Below are positions 11,236 to 23,640 of a DNA stretch of 64,000 nucleotides, in pieces. Numbering within the stretch: position 1 is the stretch's first letter; the number at the start of each line of letters is the position of its first letter. Under the pieces are notes generated by a model that had not been told where the DNA came from, did no database searches, and worked only from the letters and a program-made list of their open reading frames with translations. Source of the stretch: Argyresthia goedartella (Eukaryota > Arthropoda > Insecta > Lepidoptera > Argyresthiidae); assembly GCA_949825045.1 (NCBI GenBank), contig OX463829.1, positions 2,108,001 through 2,172,000 on the forward strand. The letters run 5' to 3'. Position numbers and translations under genes: made by a program.

Positions 11236-11689
11236 TAGAATAAACCACGCTCGAAAGTCTTTCAGATCAATATCAATGGAACACGTTCTACACGTATTGT
11301 TATACACTTCTGGTCCCTATGTATCTAGAGCCTAAATGGAGCAAGTATGGTGATACCAAAAGTATTACTGCATGAAGTTAAAGAGCTTTTACTATTGACA
11401 AATAATGAGTAGAATAATATAATAATTATGAAAAAATAAATTATTTATCATTACTAGTATGTTTCTTGGTGTCTAACATGATGTAACTACATAGTTATTT
11501 ACTTATTAATAAATTAAGTTTACCTAAATACAAGCATTTTTTTTTTATTGTTGTATTTTTTTTTGTCAAATAAGTATAGTTTTAATATTGGTGGTGTTTT
11601 AATTTTTCAATGGAATATCTATCTAGAAATACGTAAAAATAATTTAATTCCAAATTGTCAAGAAACAAAAAAAGTTGTAGATTTTTAGA
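11236..11689. other. Noncoding, no gene seen
   Basis: AT-rich with homopolymer T runs. No gene or clear repeat. Confidence 0.3.
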
Positions 11690-11862
11690 TAGAAGGCACC
11701 GCCTGGTTCCGCTTGGGGAGGTCATCATGATTTGTATGGGAAAGTGAAAAAAGGCTGCTTACTCTGATCAAATCGGTTTCACTGTGAAAGTTGCTTAGAA
11801 TGATGTCCTTAACATCTCCATTAAATATAACACCCTTCTGTTAAACCCTATATTATCTACAA
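11690..11862. repeat. Inverted-repeat element, partial copy 2
   Basis: Inverse of part of 8396-8653: ctctgatcaaatcggtttc, then gaaagttgcttagaatgatgt, ending ccttctgttaaacccta. The left end is less clear. Confidence 0.55.
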
Positions 11863-12750
11863 CTAGAACCAAATTTTAGCGTGGTGTTTTAAATTTTTAA
11901 CTCATAGTTATTATAACTGCGTAGCGCAAGCTGCACCCAATGAATTAGGAGCGGTCAGTTTGGAATAAAAACATAAATCATTTTTGGTAAAATGAACCAT
12001 TTCTCTGTAAAGCCACCCCCAATCATCCCCTGGGATATAACCCCGGTCAATGCGGAAGGGTTGCGGCAAATGACAGGCGGTCTCAGGTCCGGATGCACAG
12101 CCATCCACTCAAAGTTTGATGAACACTCAAGTCATGCTGTCACTGTCTCTCGTTTGGGAAATGATAGAGACATAGCAAAATTTAAGCAGCACTTTATTTG
12201 ATTAGAAGCCTGTGAATTTAGCCACTAGTATTTTTTTATTTCCAAAATTGGTACAACGGAGTCTTCTATGCCTTATTTCGTTGACATAGAGATGCTGTTA
12301 CGAAGGCGGTGGTGAGGGCAGCTGCAAAAACAGCTCTGAATGTTCCGTAATCTGATATTTGTGAATTTTCACATGGTTTCCGTTAGGTAAACGATGCGAA
12401 TTAAACATATATTATTATTTATATTTGCAGGCCTATTTTGCACTTACAAAAATACTAAAACCTAACATTATCTCTCTATATATATTATTTTAGTGTAATG
12501 TGTCTCGACCCGTAATTAATTTCTAGTGAGTGTTAGGTGATGAGCTAATCCCTTAACACGTTATCCTATAATGCCATTACATTGTATTGTCATGTAGGAA
12601 ATAATAATTGCCTTTTCAATAAGTTCACGTAAAAAAACAATTTTATTTCAATATTAAACTAATATAAAGTTAAAATCTTCGATATAACGGAAACTTTTAC
12701 AGGTTGCCAACCTGCAAACAATCAACCCTTCCGCGTGTGTTGAGCCCGTT
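11863..12750. other. Noncoding upstream of giant
   Basis: No gene seen. A short motif, gcggaagggttg-cg-caaatgacaggc (12051-12080), recurs at 47931-47960. It may include giant regulatory DNA, but no site is certain. Confidence 0.35.
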
Positions 12751-12754
12751 ATTG

Positions 12755-12860
12755 TCAAAAAGACCCTTTCCTATAACCGGCCTGCTATTGGTCGAGAGCG
12801 CCACTAGGCCCCGCCCACCCGACCGACCACCGCCGCTTGGGCATTTCACGATCCTAGACA
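12755..12860 (+). promoter_or_regulatory. Candidate giant core promoter
   Basis: Upstream of the giant ATG sit TATAA (12772-12776), an inverted CCAAT box in gctattggtcg (about 12785), and a GC-box ggccccgccc (about 12810). GC content rises sharply here. The exact transcription start is not visible. A similar ATTGGTCG plus CCCCGCC arrangement appears inverted at 18370-18400. Confidence 0.45.
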
Positions 12861-12928
12861 CGACATTCGATCACCGCGATCTCTACGAAACACTTGTCTC
12901 ATTTTCAACCGATTATTACTGCTTCAAC

Positions 12929-13570
12929 ATGTCTCTGTGGACTCCCTACGATCCGGAGCAAGTGCTGGACCTCAGCAAGGCGGCTACTACAGTGAAGTCG
13001 GAACTACAATCGCCAACAAGTCAATCGCCAACCGGCGCTGAACTCTACCACCACCGATACCAACCGTATTCTCCGATGCTGTCTCCAACTTCATCGGCTC
13101 AAAATTCTTTATACGACTGCTCGCCACCCGCATCCAGCCCTGATTCAGCGAGTGACGTCACATCAAGCACAAGACTCCCAAGGCCTTTCAAAGCCGTCAC
13201 AGCCTCCTTACCAGAATATGGCGCTTCAGTGGAACCAGACTCGAGTTATGCAGCCTTTAGATCCGCGATGCTGGAGGCCATGAAGGCTCGCAATGGCGGC
13301 TCTTTGACTGTCTCGAACCCGCGCATGCGTCGTTCTGTGCATAGATCAAACGATACTGGAGAAGACGCTGATTATCTTGAGAGACGCGCGCGCAATAATG
13401 CAGCAGCAAAAAGAAGCCGCGACATGAGGAAACAAAAGGAGGATGAACTGGCAATACGTGTGGCCTTCTTGGAGCGTCAGAACATGGAGTTGAGGGAAGA
13501 GCTGGCTTCGGCTTCAGCTCGCAACTGCCCTCGGTGCGTCAACGGATATCCTGAATATCCTCAATATTGA
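12929..13570 (+). CDS. gt: Giant-type bZIP transcription repressor, intronless
   Basis: A 213-residue PAR-like bZIP protein. In Drosophila, Giant is a gap-gene repressor acting in the nucleus. The open frame extends 75 codons further upstream, but only from a TTG. The first ATG, at 12929 in context TTCAACATGTCT, gives MSLWTPYDP and is my chosen start. Residues 12-16 are VLDLS, the CtBP corepressor-binding motif known from Drosophila Giant. A Ser/Pro-rich middle follows. From about 146 the bZIP begins: basic region with RNNAAAKRSRD, then KEDELAIRVAFLERQN, which is closer to Giant than to Pdp1 or Vrille. The zipper is short and the protein ends GYPEYPQY. The frame is intact in one exon, with a poly(A) signal 300 bp downstream. 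Confidence 0.87.
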   Translation: MSLWTPYDPEQVLDLSKAATTVKSELQSPTSQSPTGAELYHHRYQPYSPMLSPTSSAQNSLYDCSPPASSPDSASDVTSSTRLPRPFKAVTASLPEYGASVEPDSSYAAFRSAMLEAMKARNGGSLTVSNPRMRRSVHRSNDTGEDADYLERRARNNAAAKRSRDMRKQKEDELAIRVAFLERQNMELREELASASARNCPRCVNGYPEYPQY

Positions 13571-13873
13571 GTTACATTGTTATAACTAGTTACCCAAAGA
13601 CTGGAAAGTGCTATTCTTGTGTTTGTGCTGTGTTTAGATTACTTGGGATCTCTGATGTTTTGTCTTTTGATTTCTACGATTAATTAAGTGTAAATATTTA
13701 TGCTTAAATTTAACTTGTCAAAACTAGTGCAATGAACATACATTAAGTTTTAAAACTCTGTAAAATTAAATTATGCAATGCCCAAATACTTGATGTGTGT
13801 TGACTGTACTAAGATTAACGTAATAATAAGCTAAGGAAAAATGTGCAATGAATCAATTCTAATATTACTATAA

Positions 13874-13879
13874 AATAAA
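13874..13879 (+). terminator. giant poly(A) signal
   Basis: AATAAA about 300 bp after the gt stop codon, in AT-rich 3' UTR. It is followed by T-rich sequence. Confidence 0.6.
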
Positions 13880-15920
13880 GGATAATTTTATTAACAAGCC
13901 TATTTTCATTCTAAAAATCACCATGCAAAATTCTTCTTTCGATTCGCAGAGACTAAATGACTTGCAGTATTGCATATTGGGCGAATAACGGTAAACGTCA
14001 ATAGAGTGTTGGTAATCCCAATTGAAGGGTCTGAAGAGACAAAGGGTTGTCAGCTCGGAGACCAGGTAGCCAGCGGATTAGTACCTGTCTCTGATATCTA
14101 AAACAATGAGGTTCTAGGCTACGAGAGAATGGTTTACAATTGTACAAATTCATAGGAAGGCCTTATTTTGGTACAGTTAGGATAATCTGCTCTTTAGACT
14201 TAAGCTACGTAGAATAAATGATTGTGATGAGGTAGGTAGTCCTCTGTCATGTGAGAACGCTAAGTATGATGATCAAAAACCTACCATTAATTTCTTTCCC
14301 CACCCCTTAAAGAAATAGCCGCATATGAGTCATTGTTTAATATGTCTATCTAGTACACAATTATTATGTTAGTTTTTTTTTACGCCGGAATTGCACTACC
14401 CCTTATATTTCCTTTTTATACCTATTTTACTAAATTCATTGCCATTCTATAAATAATATTCAAACATACACAATATTTGCGATTATTCTGAGTTGCGTAC
14501 ACATTGATAGATATGAAATGGCGCTCGCCTGTAGTCACTCCTTGTCAGACCGTATCTTTCCTGGAAAGGGTTGGAAAATAAAAACGTTGCTTCTCTCAAG
14601 ATATTGGACAATGAAAAATTGTACTGGATATTTGGTATATAATGCGTATAACTTAAAAATTTAAAAGGTAGGGCGTTGGTATAGTATAGTGCCATCTTGC
14701 GCAATACTTGAGTTTTTTTTATTTTACAAGGGTAGAAGCACTCCTCCAGCCACAGCCACAGTCGTAAAATGATTAAAAATGCTACAAATTGACCGATGTG
14801 GCGTAAAAAGGGCCATAAAAAGGGGTGGCTACCAAACAGTTCTGAAGAATATAGCTTTTTTGTAGGGTCTTATCATTTCGTCTGCTGCGAAAAATACCCA
14901 AATCTAGAGTAGTTAGTTATATATAATTAGTTATTAGTCTCTGTTAGGACTCTTTCACGACTATTAGGTTAGGTAAGGTTCATTGGCGGATAAAACTACA
15001 GATAAGACTACAGTGACCGGCCACAAATGGTAGTCCCACTTAGATACAGCTCGGTGGACCCACGGCACGTGTGCGAAAGTTACAAAAACAATATTGAACA
15101 CGTGAGTAGTTTAGGCTACTCTATATCCAAAAGGACATCTAAAATTTCTAGGAAACGGCCATTTCAAGCCCATTCAGCAGAATGTGCAAAATTTCACATT
15201 CAACCATTCATTATGCTAACGAAAACATTCGGCACGCGGGGGCTTAAGAAAATAATAACAGGCAAGGATTGACTATTTGTGATGCCAAAGGATTGTTATT
15301 CTTTGTCGCGTGGCATGTCAGCTTGACACTCGATGACGAGATACGACGAAATGTAATAACCTGATAGTAAGATAACCAGGGATTTATTTTAGCAGCTGGC
15401 TCTTAGCTTTGTATCTTGATATGGTTCTTTGGTAGTTCTCCGATGTCAGAAGCGTGGCAGGGTAGCAGGTGGTTTGTGTGATCATTAATCAAGTAAGTAC
15501 GTAAGTAAGTCAGTAAGGTTCTATCTTTTATCTTCATACAGTTTAAATATTCAGAAGTCGATTTCACTCATACACCGCAACAAAATATTTATTAAGGAAA
15601 ATGTCCTTTGAAATCTGACTTTAAATTGTCAGTATTGATATGTTAAAACGCTTTATTCGGCTAGCACAACGCCGAAAACAAAGAATCATTTTAAATGAGG
15701 ATTTATTGCGTGGTCGGAGGGTAGAGGGAATGTAGAAAGTAATAAGACCGTCGGCCATTTTGGCAAGGGATTTGCACTTTCATCAGCTCAGCGAGGGTGG
15801 GAATGGACCCTCACCCTCGGACCTTGGTAACGTAATTAGTGCACTATGCAACCCTTCCCTACTGCGCAAGGGTCTCAAATGCAAGCTCATGGTAGACGGT
15901 GAAACATGCTAGACATGGAT
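13880..15920. other. Noncoding, no gene seen
   Basis: Two kilobases without a convincing exon or known repeat. The short open frames at 14483-14704 and 15027-15272 have no family features. Confidence 0.4.
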
Positions 15921-15924
15921 TTAT

Positions 15925-16125
15925 CTCTGGATTTATGATTTAGGTATGACTTAACTTGTCGTGGGAACAAAAAACAACGATGTCACAAACATGTAAACAT
16001 CCAAGACATGGGTATTTTTTTCTTCCTACCCAGCCAGGATTCAAACCCGGGAATCTTTATCGGAAAGCCCCTTTATCTTGGGAAGCACAGCCTAGACCTA
16101 AAGATCATGGTGGTCATCGTTGATG
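15925..16125 (-). repeat. SINE family S1, degenerate
   Basis: Contains the family landmarks aacatccaagacatggg (inverse strand) and a decayed B box, ccaggattcaaacccggga, ending near the head motif gatcatggtggtcatc. Confidence 0.6.
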
Positions 16126-17475
16126 GGATTTCGCTGAATGCGGTGGCTTACCGTGAATAAAGGCACTATAGGTATCGAGAAAGATACACTATGCTTGGTT
16201 GATAAACACGCGGAGAGCATAATGATGATGATGTTGATGAATGAAAGCTTGTGTTAGCTTCCTTGATTTATTTAATTTATTGAAATCACAATCTGATTAA
16301 AAATTCATTGTAGAAGTTATAGTAGAATTCGCGCGCGTTTGAATGACTGCGCGCGAACAACATACATATCTTGTTTTTACCTTTTTTTTCTCTAATTGAC
16401 CTTGGAAGTGAGTGCCAGCTTCACACATCGGATTCGGTTAGTTTTCGAGAGGTGTTTGACCACATCCCAGAATATCACAGGGAGTTGAAATGGCTCCCTA
16501 CTCACCTTTGACGGGATTCCCTATCCTCATTTGCCATTCGCGAGGATTATGTAAAATATAAAATTTTATATAATCCTCGTTATCCTGGCTTCTTACGGGA
16601 CCGATTCGTTTGTTTGTCTTCGGATTTTCCACGGAAATCTCCCACTCGGCCACTATTTATGACTCCGCAACATAATACTGCCTCATACGAACGTGGGTTC
16701 AGACTTCGAGCTAGCAGTTTCTGTAACGAAATCCCCAGCGCCCCAAATGTTTATGTTACGTATTCATATAATATTATTTTTAGTATTATGTAGATATAGG
16801 AAAGTTCATTATTATTTTTATTAACATATTCAATGTTGTGTTGTGCATATAAGTCTTCCAGTAGTTTCTTTTTATCCTCTCCATTCTAGGTTTGCTGGAA
16901 GAAATCTCTTGTAAAACATAGACTCCCACTTGTAGTACATACATTTTTTTTCGATTTTATTTATTTGTGTTTTTGTGCAAAAAAGTATATTATATATATA
17001 ATAAGTAGATATATAATATAAATATATATGGATATATGATTGTTTGGGCAAAGCAATTCTAACTTAAAGTAAAGACTACAGCACCAAAGGGCGTGGTGCT
17101 GTAACGTACCTATATACAACGTTAAAATAAAATGATTGCCTTACCTTACGCATTTTTCTAGGTCTGAATGTTCTTAGGTCTGTGGTGAATATATCTGACA
17201 TGCTATTATGTATAGTCATAGTCCATGTCAGGATTGATGGCTAGAGGGGAAAGAGGAAATCGTGGAGGGTGTGACGTCCCACACACCTCTCGTTCTTATA
17301 CATCTGCAAAGGCCCTGTCATGTCCGCATTGACCCTGTTTGTCATTTCTGATCTTGCTAACTTTGTATTTAAAATGGCTGAAAGTAGCTGAAAAGTGCTG
17401 GAAATCGGAAAAATATTTTTCCGTTTAATGTCACAAACGGAAAAAATAATTTTCCGACTTCTGAGCTAAAAATAG
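16126..17475. other. Noncoding with a small hairpin and a (TA)-rich stretch
   Basis: No gene seen. A palindrome lies at 16541-16579 and an AT microsatellite at about 16985-17040. Confidence 0.35.
16541..16579. repeat. 39-bp perfect or near-perfect palindrome
   Basis: cgaggattatgtaaaata pairs with tattttatataatcctcg around a few central bases, so the stretch can fold into one hairpin. Confidence 0.55.
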
Positions 17476-17620
17476 CACCTTCGCTGCTTGATTTTGGGTT
17501 CTCAGGCGAAAAAATATATACCTAACCCGTTCGAAAAGGCTTTTACGAACCTCGCCTTCGGCTCGTGCCGTTATCTTCTCGGTTCGTAAAATTGCGAACT
17601 CGTGGGAAATGTACTATTGA
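17476..17620. repeat. Interspersed repeat, related to 25010-25190
   Basis: Shares agcacctt-gc-gcttgattttgggttctcagg, then gttcgaaaaggctt, tacgaacctcgc and cttctcggttcgtaa with 25015-25160, in the same orientation and order. Confidence 0.65.
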
Positions 17621-18339
17621 AAAACATGTCTAGAAACTAGACAATATTCATTGTCTAGTTTGGTACTCACCCATGCAGTGTCTACTGATATAGGAATAGA
17701 AATAGAGAGAGAAGACGTTATCGTAGAGGTCGGAGTAACCAGTGACGAACGAAGTTTTCTTAGGTGTTTCTTGCGATGATAGTTTAGTATATTTGATTTT
17801 GATTATGATAATTAAAATATTAGTTTAAATAAAAAGGTGATATGACCTTCATTTCATCGTGTACCTTTTTGGCAACTATCGACATCGACTACCTCACTAA
17901 AAATGGCCATTAAACTTGACATGAACTGTGCCTACCTACCTAAATAGATTTTACTTCGATCAATTGAAAACAGGGGAGACGCAGGGTTGATATTTCGGGA
18001 AGTTGTAATACCTACATTATATTAGACTATGTTAGGATGTAAGTAAGTACTACCCTCGATTTACTTTGGGTACCCAAAACCCCGTTATAGGTTTTGAATA
18101 TTATTACCATGGCATACAATTCACGACGAAATCGCGACCCCTTAAAAATCGCATTCATTTGAGTGCTCTCAACATAGATAAATAAAAAGGTAAAATGTGA
18201 AGATTGTGATAAGCATAAAGCATTATTATTAGGTTTCAACCAACTTAGGGATCCATTGCTTCAGGATGAGTTACAAGTGATTTAAAATAAAACAGCAAAT
18301 TGAAGCATTTTACGCGGCACGATTATGTTGTTTTTGCTG
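17621..18339. other. Noncoding, no gene seen
   Basis: AT-rich, with no exon-like or repeat signal that I can support. Confidence 0.3.
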
Positions 18340-18560
18340 CGCTCGCGTCAGTCTGACTAAGGAGGCGGGGCGTGCCGTCCCGCCGACCAATGAGAGCTCG
18401 GAGTTGGAATAATGAGATGCGGGGTCAAACCTACCCTACGAATTGGTCAAGGGTTTATGATGTTGAAAACTTGCATTTTTAGAAAGAAGTCACTTTTCTC
18501 AATTAAGAATAGCGGGAGTTGTTACGTGGCCAATAGTTATGTTAGGCGGAGTTGTAAATC
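18340..18560. promoter_or_regulatory. CCAAT/GC-box cluster, candidate regulatory element
   Basis: A GC-rich patch with ggcggggcg (about 18363), three CCAAT-type motifs (gaccaatgag about 18386, gaattggtcaag about 18440, gtggccaatag about 18530) and gggtttatgatg, which contains a Caudal-like TTTATG. Inverted, the first part reads cattggtcgg...cgccccgcctcc, similar in order and spacing to the giant upstream region. No transcript can be followed from it. Confidence 0.35.
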
Positions 18561-19680
18561 TTACAATAACAATTTTAGTCATGTTGATTTATTTGACAAA
18601 TTTTTGTTTATTTTCAAAAAGCAGATTGCAAATTGTGATTGAATTTGTATCAACAGCAGCGACAAGGTCATGCGTGCTTATATTCTCTTCACATCTCTGT
18701 GGTAGATATTTCTCGTATTGACGGATTCAACCAATTTGGCTTCAAATAATATCTAATGTACTTTCGAAATTTTATTGCGGATTAAGATTGTTTTTATTTA
18801 GTTTAGGATACTATAGGTCTATATGTTCTATACTATATTTCAACTTAAAAATAATGTACATGACCGTTTGTATCTAAATAAATAAATAATAATAAATAAT
18901 AATTTACGAAACCTAGATCGATACGAGATTTGGATCGAAACTAGAAGTATTTAATCTGTAAGGTGGACACTTCTGTAACGTGCCTTAGCTATCCCTAAGG
19001 GAAAAGGAGTAACTCTTTGTTTACTTGCCATGGCTCACAGTAAAATCAAATATACTTAGATAACTGTAATATACAAGGGCTTGTATTTAGTCCGAATACC
19101 ACACGAGCTGAGGCCCGCTCAATATGTGGGCACCAGGACATAGCAGGGAGGCCTGACTGGGCATGGGTCATTTCATTTTTTCCCCTCCAACAAAAAAAAT
19201 AAACTTCGTTTACTTGGTGAATTGATTGTAGGTATTATTTACTTAAAAAAACTGTATTGATGTTACATTCTATGCCTACTTGTTGTATCTTCTGAGTTCT
19301 GTTTTGTGTATTATCCGAAAAAACTCATTTCCTAGTAAAAAATATATTTACACAATTATATAAATAAGTACTTTTGTTTTTACGCGTTTACTACGCGTAG
19401 TTTTGTTCACTTTCATAACACAAATAAGATTAGCTAATTAGTTTATTTTCACATTGACAATACAGGTAGGAAATTTTGAAACCTTTGAGTGAGTGTCTAA
19501 TTAGTGGGATTAACTAACTAATCAGTCTGTTTTGTAGATACAAATGCGTACAGATGATCATGCTTGTAGGTACTATTTATTTATATCACATATGTATTTA
19601 TTAAATCACATGGGCATGGGGCACCAACAGTAATGACTGAACCTTGTTTGGTTTACGAGTAGAGATACCTACTTTAAAAA
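18561..19680. other. Noncoding with one short interspersed repeat
   Basis: No gene seen. Bases 19078-19195 (ttagtccgaataccacacga through ttttttcccctccaac) recur at 51825-51900 and, degraded, at 59255-59325. Confidence 0.4.
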
Positions 19681-19684
19681 AAAC

Positions 19685-19882
19685 AAACATTTACAAACAG
19701 GCACATACATTGCTTCTGGCCCCACACTAGGATACCCTGTGTCGCGGGAACCAGAAACACCGACGTCACACACATATAAACATCCAAGTCCTGTTTTTTT
19801 TTTTTTCAGCTGGGGATCGAACCCGGGACCTCTCACATGGTAGGCAGACCCACAACCGCTGCGCCACAGAGGTCGTCATAAT
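19685..19882 (-). repeat. SINE family S1, well preserved
   Basis: Minus-strand tRNA-like head GACGACCTCTGTGGCGCAGC with B box GGTTCGATCCC, then a poly(A)-rich linker and the body ending in agtgtggggccagaagcaat. It is one of the best-preserved S1 copies here. Confidence 0.8.
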
Positions 19883-19980
19883 ACTATTACCAATGAGTAC
19901 TCATGGCAAGGAACCAGACGAGGCTATTTTGTGAGTAAATGAAAAGCGTCAGGTTAAGATATGATAGTATTTGGCATAAG

Positions 19981-20314
19981 TTTAAACGATTACCAAAAAC
20001 GCACCTATTTTACTACCAATAAATTCGAAATGACTGCGAGAATGGATAAATGTCCACCAATTTGTGTTTGGATAAATGATCACCAAACTTCTTTTTATGT
20101 TTTGTGTACTTAAGTTTATGTTTTAAGTATTTTTTGTTGTTCTTACATGTTCAACCTAACACGAAGGATAAAGGGGGCTTCGCTTCGCTCACCTCCTTTA
20201 CCCTTCACCTAAGCTGTCGCAGTATTTTGCCCTGATATTTTTTGCAACTTTTGGAGTTCATTTATCCATTTTTGGCAGGAAAAAAATATTTTGGTGATCA
20301 TTATATTTGTTGCC
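19981..20314. repeat. 330-bp MITE-like repeat, copy 2
   Basis: Same orientation and near-identical to 6413-6742 over the whole length, with flanks that differ. The hairpin core here is ggataaagggggcttcgctt followed by cgctcacctcctttaccc. Confidence 0.75.
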
Positions 20315-21225
20315 AAAGTATTTCCACCAGATCTAGCTTTATTTAGGTAGATCCGCGCGGTTATATATCCATAGGTACCTACTAACTAGTGGGAGTTCTC
20401 GACCGCGTCAGGAAGATCTGACGATGTGAGCGTATAACTTAAAGTGTGTTGCAACTTGGGATAAAGTGAGTTATGTGCCCATCGATGTATCTATTGGTAT
20501 CACTCTAGTCTAGTCTAGTATACCACCGTAAGATCGTTTGAAGTAAGTTTTCCTAAGTAACCCAACAGTAACAATAAGTTGATTGATCAAGGATTCGCAG
20601 TAAAATCGTTCGCTCTTCTATGTATCGAAATATCGCAGTAACAAGACGTCGATTTTACAAGGCATGGCAGAAAAGAGATGTCGTTAAAAGGTTTTCGAAG
20701 TAACTAAATTGTATAAATAATTTATGTTTCTTTGCACGCAAAGGGAGGGTTGAACTTGGTAAACTTAATGCTTAATCGATTTGGTCTATAAACAGAAGTT
20801 GAAGCAATAAGCAACAGATTGCAAATTATCATTCAATTAAAGCCACTAAACTAACAAAATAGATTAACCTTAACTAGCCCAGTAACCACTTTAGATGATG
20901 CAACTTAGGAACACCTAAATGTGTTTATAATTAGTTGCACAAATACTTTACCAACTGGTTAAGGTTCTAACAGTTGTTTTTTGCAGTGAACGCATCGCTA
21001 GGAGACTGCATGCCACTTTAGTGGGAAACAAGTTAGTGTTACAAGTCTAATTAAATATGACCGGCAAGATTACTTAATATTTTAAAGAGCTATGATGAAT
21101 CAAATTGGTATTTGATATTGCATAGCAAATACTATAAATAACCAGTTGCTATTCCGAATAGTTTTATAAAATGGCTTGTTATACTGTTTTCCAAATTTAG
21201 TAAAAAGTTACATCTAAAAAAATAC
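20315..21225. other. Noncoding, no gene seen
   Basis: AT-rich, with no exon or family repeat seen. Confidence 0.3.
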
Positions 21226-21440
21226 ATTTTCATCCCAGATTTACTAAATGTTCGTCAGAATTTTACACCCTATTTTATACTAAACTACATGGAGGCGTCC
21301 GTCGCCACCACAGACCTTTAAATTTAATATTTAAACTTCTGTAGTCGCCACACTCCGCTCCGCTTCGCTTCGGTTTCAGTTTGTATTAAGTCTTGACCTA
21401 ACAAACCTAACTTTAGTATTCGGACAGAAATAGACATATA
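21226..21440. repeat. Repeat fragment shared with 40570-40620
   Basis: ttttacaccctattttatac recurs inverted as gtataaaataggctgtaaaa at about 40590. The rest includes a GC-rich piece, ccgctccgcttcgcttcgg. The full family extent is unclear. Confidence 0.4.
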
Positions 21441-22524
21441 ATTCGGTTCTGTGAAACTACATGCAAGGGCACTAAATTTGGTTAATATTTAACATATTTG
21501 CTAGTCAAAAATTATATTGGTACCTAAACAATACACCTATTTGTTGTCATTTTTTTTAAATATAGAAGTGTTTTCCTACTGGGGGTGACCCTCTGAGTAA
21601 TTTCAATAAAAATTCCGAGAAGAGAGGCATTATGAACCGCTGCCTCAGTTTAAATCTGCCGCTCTACTGTTTTATCAGCATTTTGAAATTAGTTACCTTA
21701 TACTTTTCAAATAACACCGCCAGATGCGGACTCGCTCTGAATCGAAAAGACAGCTGTAAAACATCCGAGAGAACTGATAAGCGGCTTAAAGTCCCTCAGA
21801 ACCCTTTCACCGAAACACCGTTCACTACATAGTTCTTGTAATAAGAAAATAGTTCTTTGTGTCGACAAAACAAAGGGGCAAACCCTTTTGACGTTATTTT
21901 GGCGAAACGGCGAATGCAATCTTACAATTTGCATATCTTCGAACAACGGGGAAAGAGAAGGTTTAGAAGTAACAATGTTCCAACTGTTTGTGGCAATTCG
22001 TCACAGAACTGTGTGGTATTTTGTTGACAAACGCGGGTATACAGTAATGTTAAACATTTCAACAAGTTTAGATACTTACTCACTGGCTTGAACTCTTTAT
22101 GGTCTCAATACAATAACCCAAAAATACCAAGCAAGTTTTAGGTATCTACCATAAGGTAAGTACTATAACCAAAGCATTATAAGATTGCCATTAGTTCCAT
22201 TTTTAAACACGATTTTTAAATAAAGTTTACTATTTTGTTGAGCCATTGCTGTGGAGGATCGAGTATGTATACAAATATCTCAGCATCGACAAACTTTTAC
22301 CTATAGACTTTACAACAAAGCGGAAGGGCAAGCCCCGCCCTTACAAATAAATCTTTATTGACCCCATTGTGCAATAGTACCGCCCTTAAGGCATAAGGGC
22401 ATAAAAAAGGTGGGTGGTGCATTTATTGTGCAATGTTTACCCACACTATTATGTATGACCGACCAATAAGAGGAGATAGATATATTTATCATTAAATATT
22501 CATAATAGAGACGGCCGGACGCTC
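21441..22524. other. Noncoding, no gene seen
   Basis: No supported feature. Short open frames (21632-21832, 21888-22091) lack family marks. Confidence 0.3.
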
Positions 22525-22600
22525 TGGACTTAGTATCTGTGGCTCTGGGGGCACTGGAAAATGCTGGGGAAGCCTTTAGCCAGAAATGGGAGACCACATA
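22525..22600 (+). mobile_element. RTE-type LINE 3' tail
   Basis: aaatgctggggaagcctttag-ccagaaatggga resembles the 'ggcctttgcccagcagtggga' end of RTE LINEs, as also seen at 48250-48310. Confidence 0.4.
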
Positions 22601-23640
22601 ATATAATTAAAAAATAATTATAATTATATAGGTAAGTATAATTATTATGGATTTAAATTTTATGTTTTAGATTTTGGAAGAAAAGCAATCTTTATCTTTA
22701 TATTTATCTTTAGATATCTATATTTATCTGCCTAGGTATACCTGGTATTTAGTAAGTAATGAAACTGTTTATTTTGTGATTAAGTAGATTTATATGATTA
22801 GTAACATGTGAATGCCCAGCAATAATGGAAGCAGATACCTACTTACGTTAGCAAATTAGCTTTGTTAATACAAATATATTTATAGGCAACGCGTCGCTAC
22901 CTACTTATAAAATTCAAAGCAACTGAAAATTCTGCAACAATTTCATTAAATTATTTGATATTTTTCATCTTACAACCGGACAAAAAATCACACAACTCTT
23001 TCTGATTGTTACACTCTAGTGTGACAGAATAAAGTCCAACAATTATCACAAAAATCCATTTCCATTTTCAAGTTCCAATTCCAATCTCTATTCCCCCGAT
23101 TTAAAGGCTACGCTGTGTCCTAGATAAGTTCGTAGATCGGTACGTCCATCATTTTCGGACAATGCCCACTATTAGAAGATTATGAATCGCAATACGAAAC
23201 CTTTTTTTTTTTTGCAAAAATATTTTTTGTAAGCAGGTGCTGGAGTGTGCTCAGATTTTGTGATAGATATTAGATATTTGTCGAATAACTGGAATTTGCA
23301 AAACTTATTCATATTTTACACCCTTTGAAGGATTTCAATCTTTTGAAGCTATTTTCCTGTTTGTTCATTGATTTATCATACGATAAATTTGCTTCGTTAT
23401 TTAGGATCTTTTTAGAAGCACGCTATCTACACTTCTTTAGATGATTTAAAAACATATTTGAAATAAGCGAAAAAAATACTAAATTGCGCGAATAAATTTG
23501 CCACCGCTTAGTGGCTAAATTCAAAATAAGACTGGTTGAACCTGTGCGAACAACAAAATCCAACGCTCGTTTTGTATTACTCGAATTAAGGTTTTAAAGT
23601 TGCTATTTTTAGATTTATAGTTGCGCGATCCAGCAGTCAG
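22601..23640. other. Noncoding, mostly unassigned
   Basis: No gene. Around 23547-23600 a segment (ccaacgctcgttttgtatt) recurs at 29793-29840. Confidence 0.35.

Noticed and set aside
12704..12928. 75-codon upstream extension of the giant frame
   Set aside because: It starts at TTG, has no ATG and overlaps the CCAAT and GC-box region; the ATG at 12929 fits the family N-terminus.
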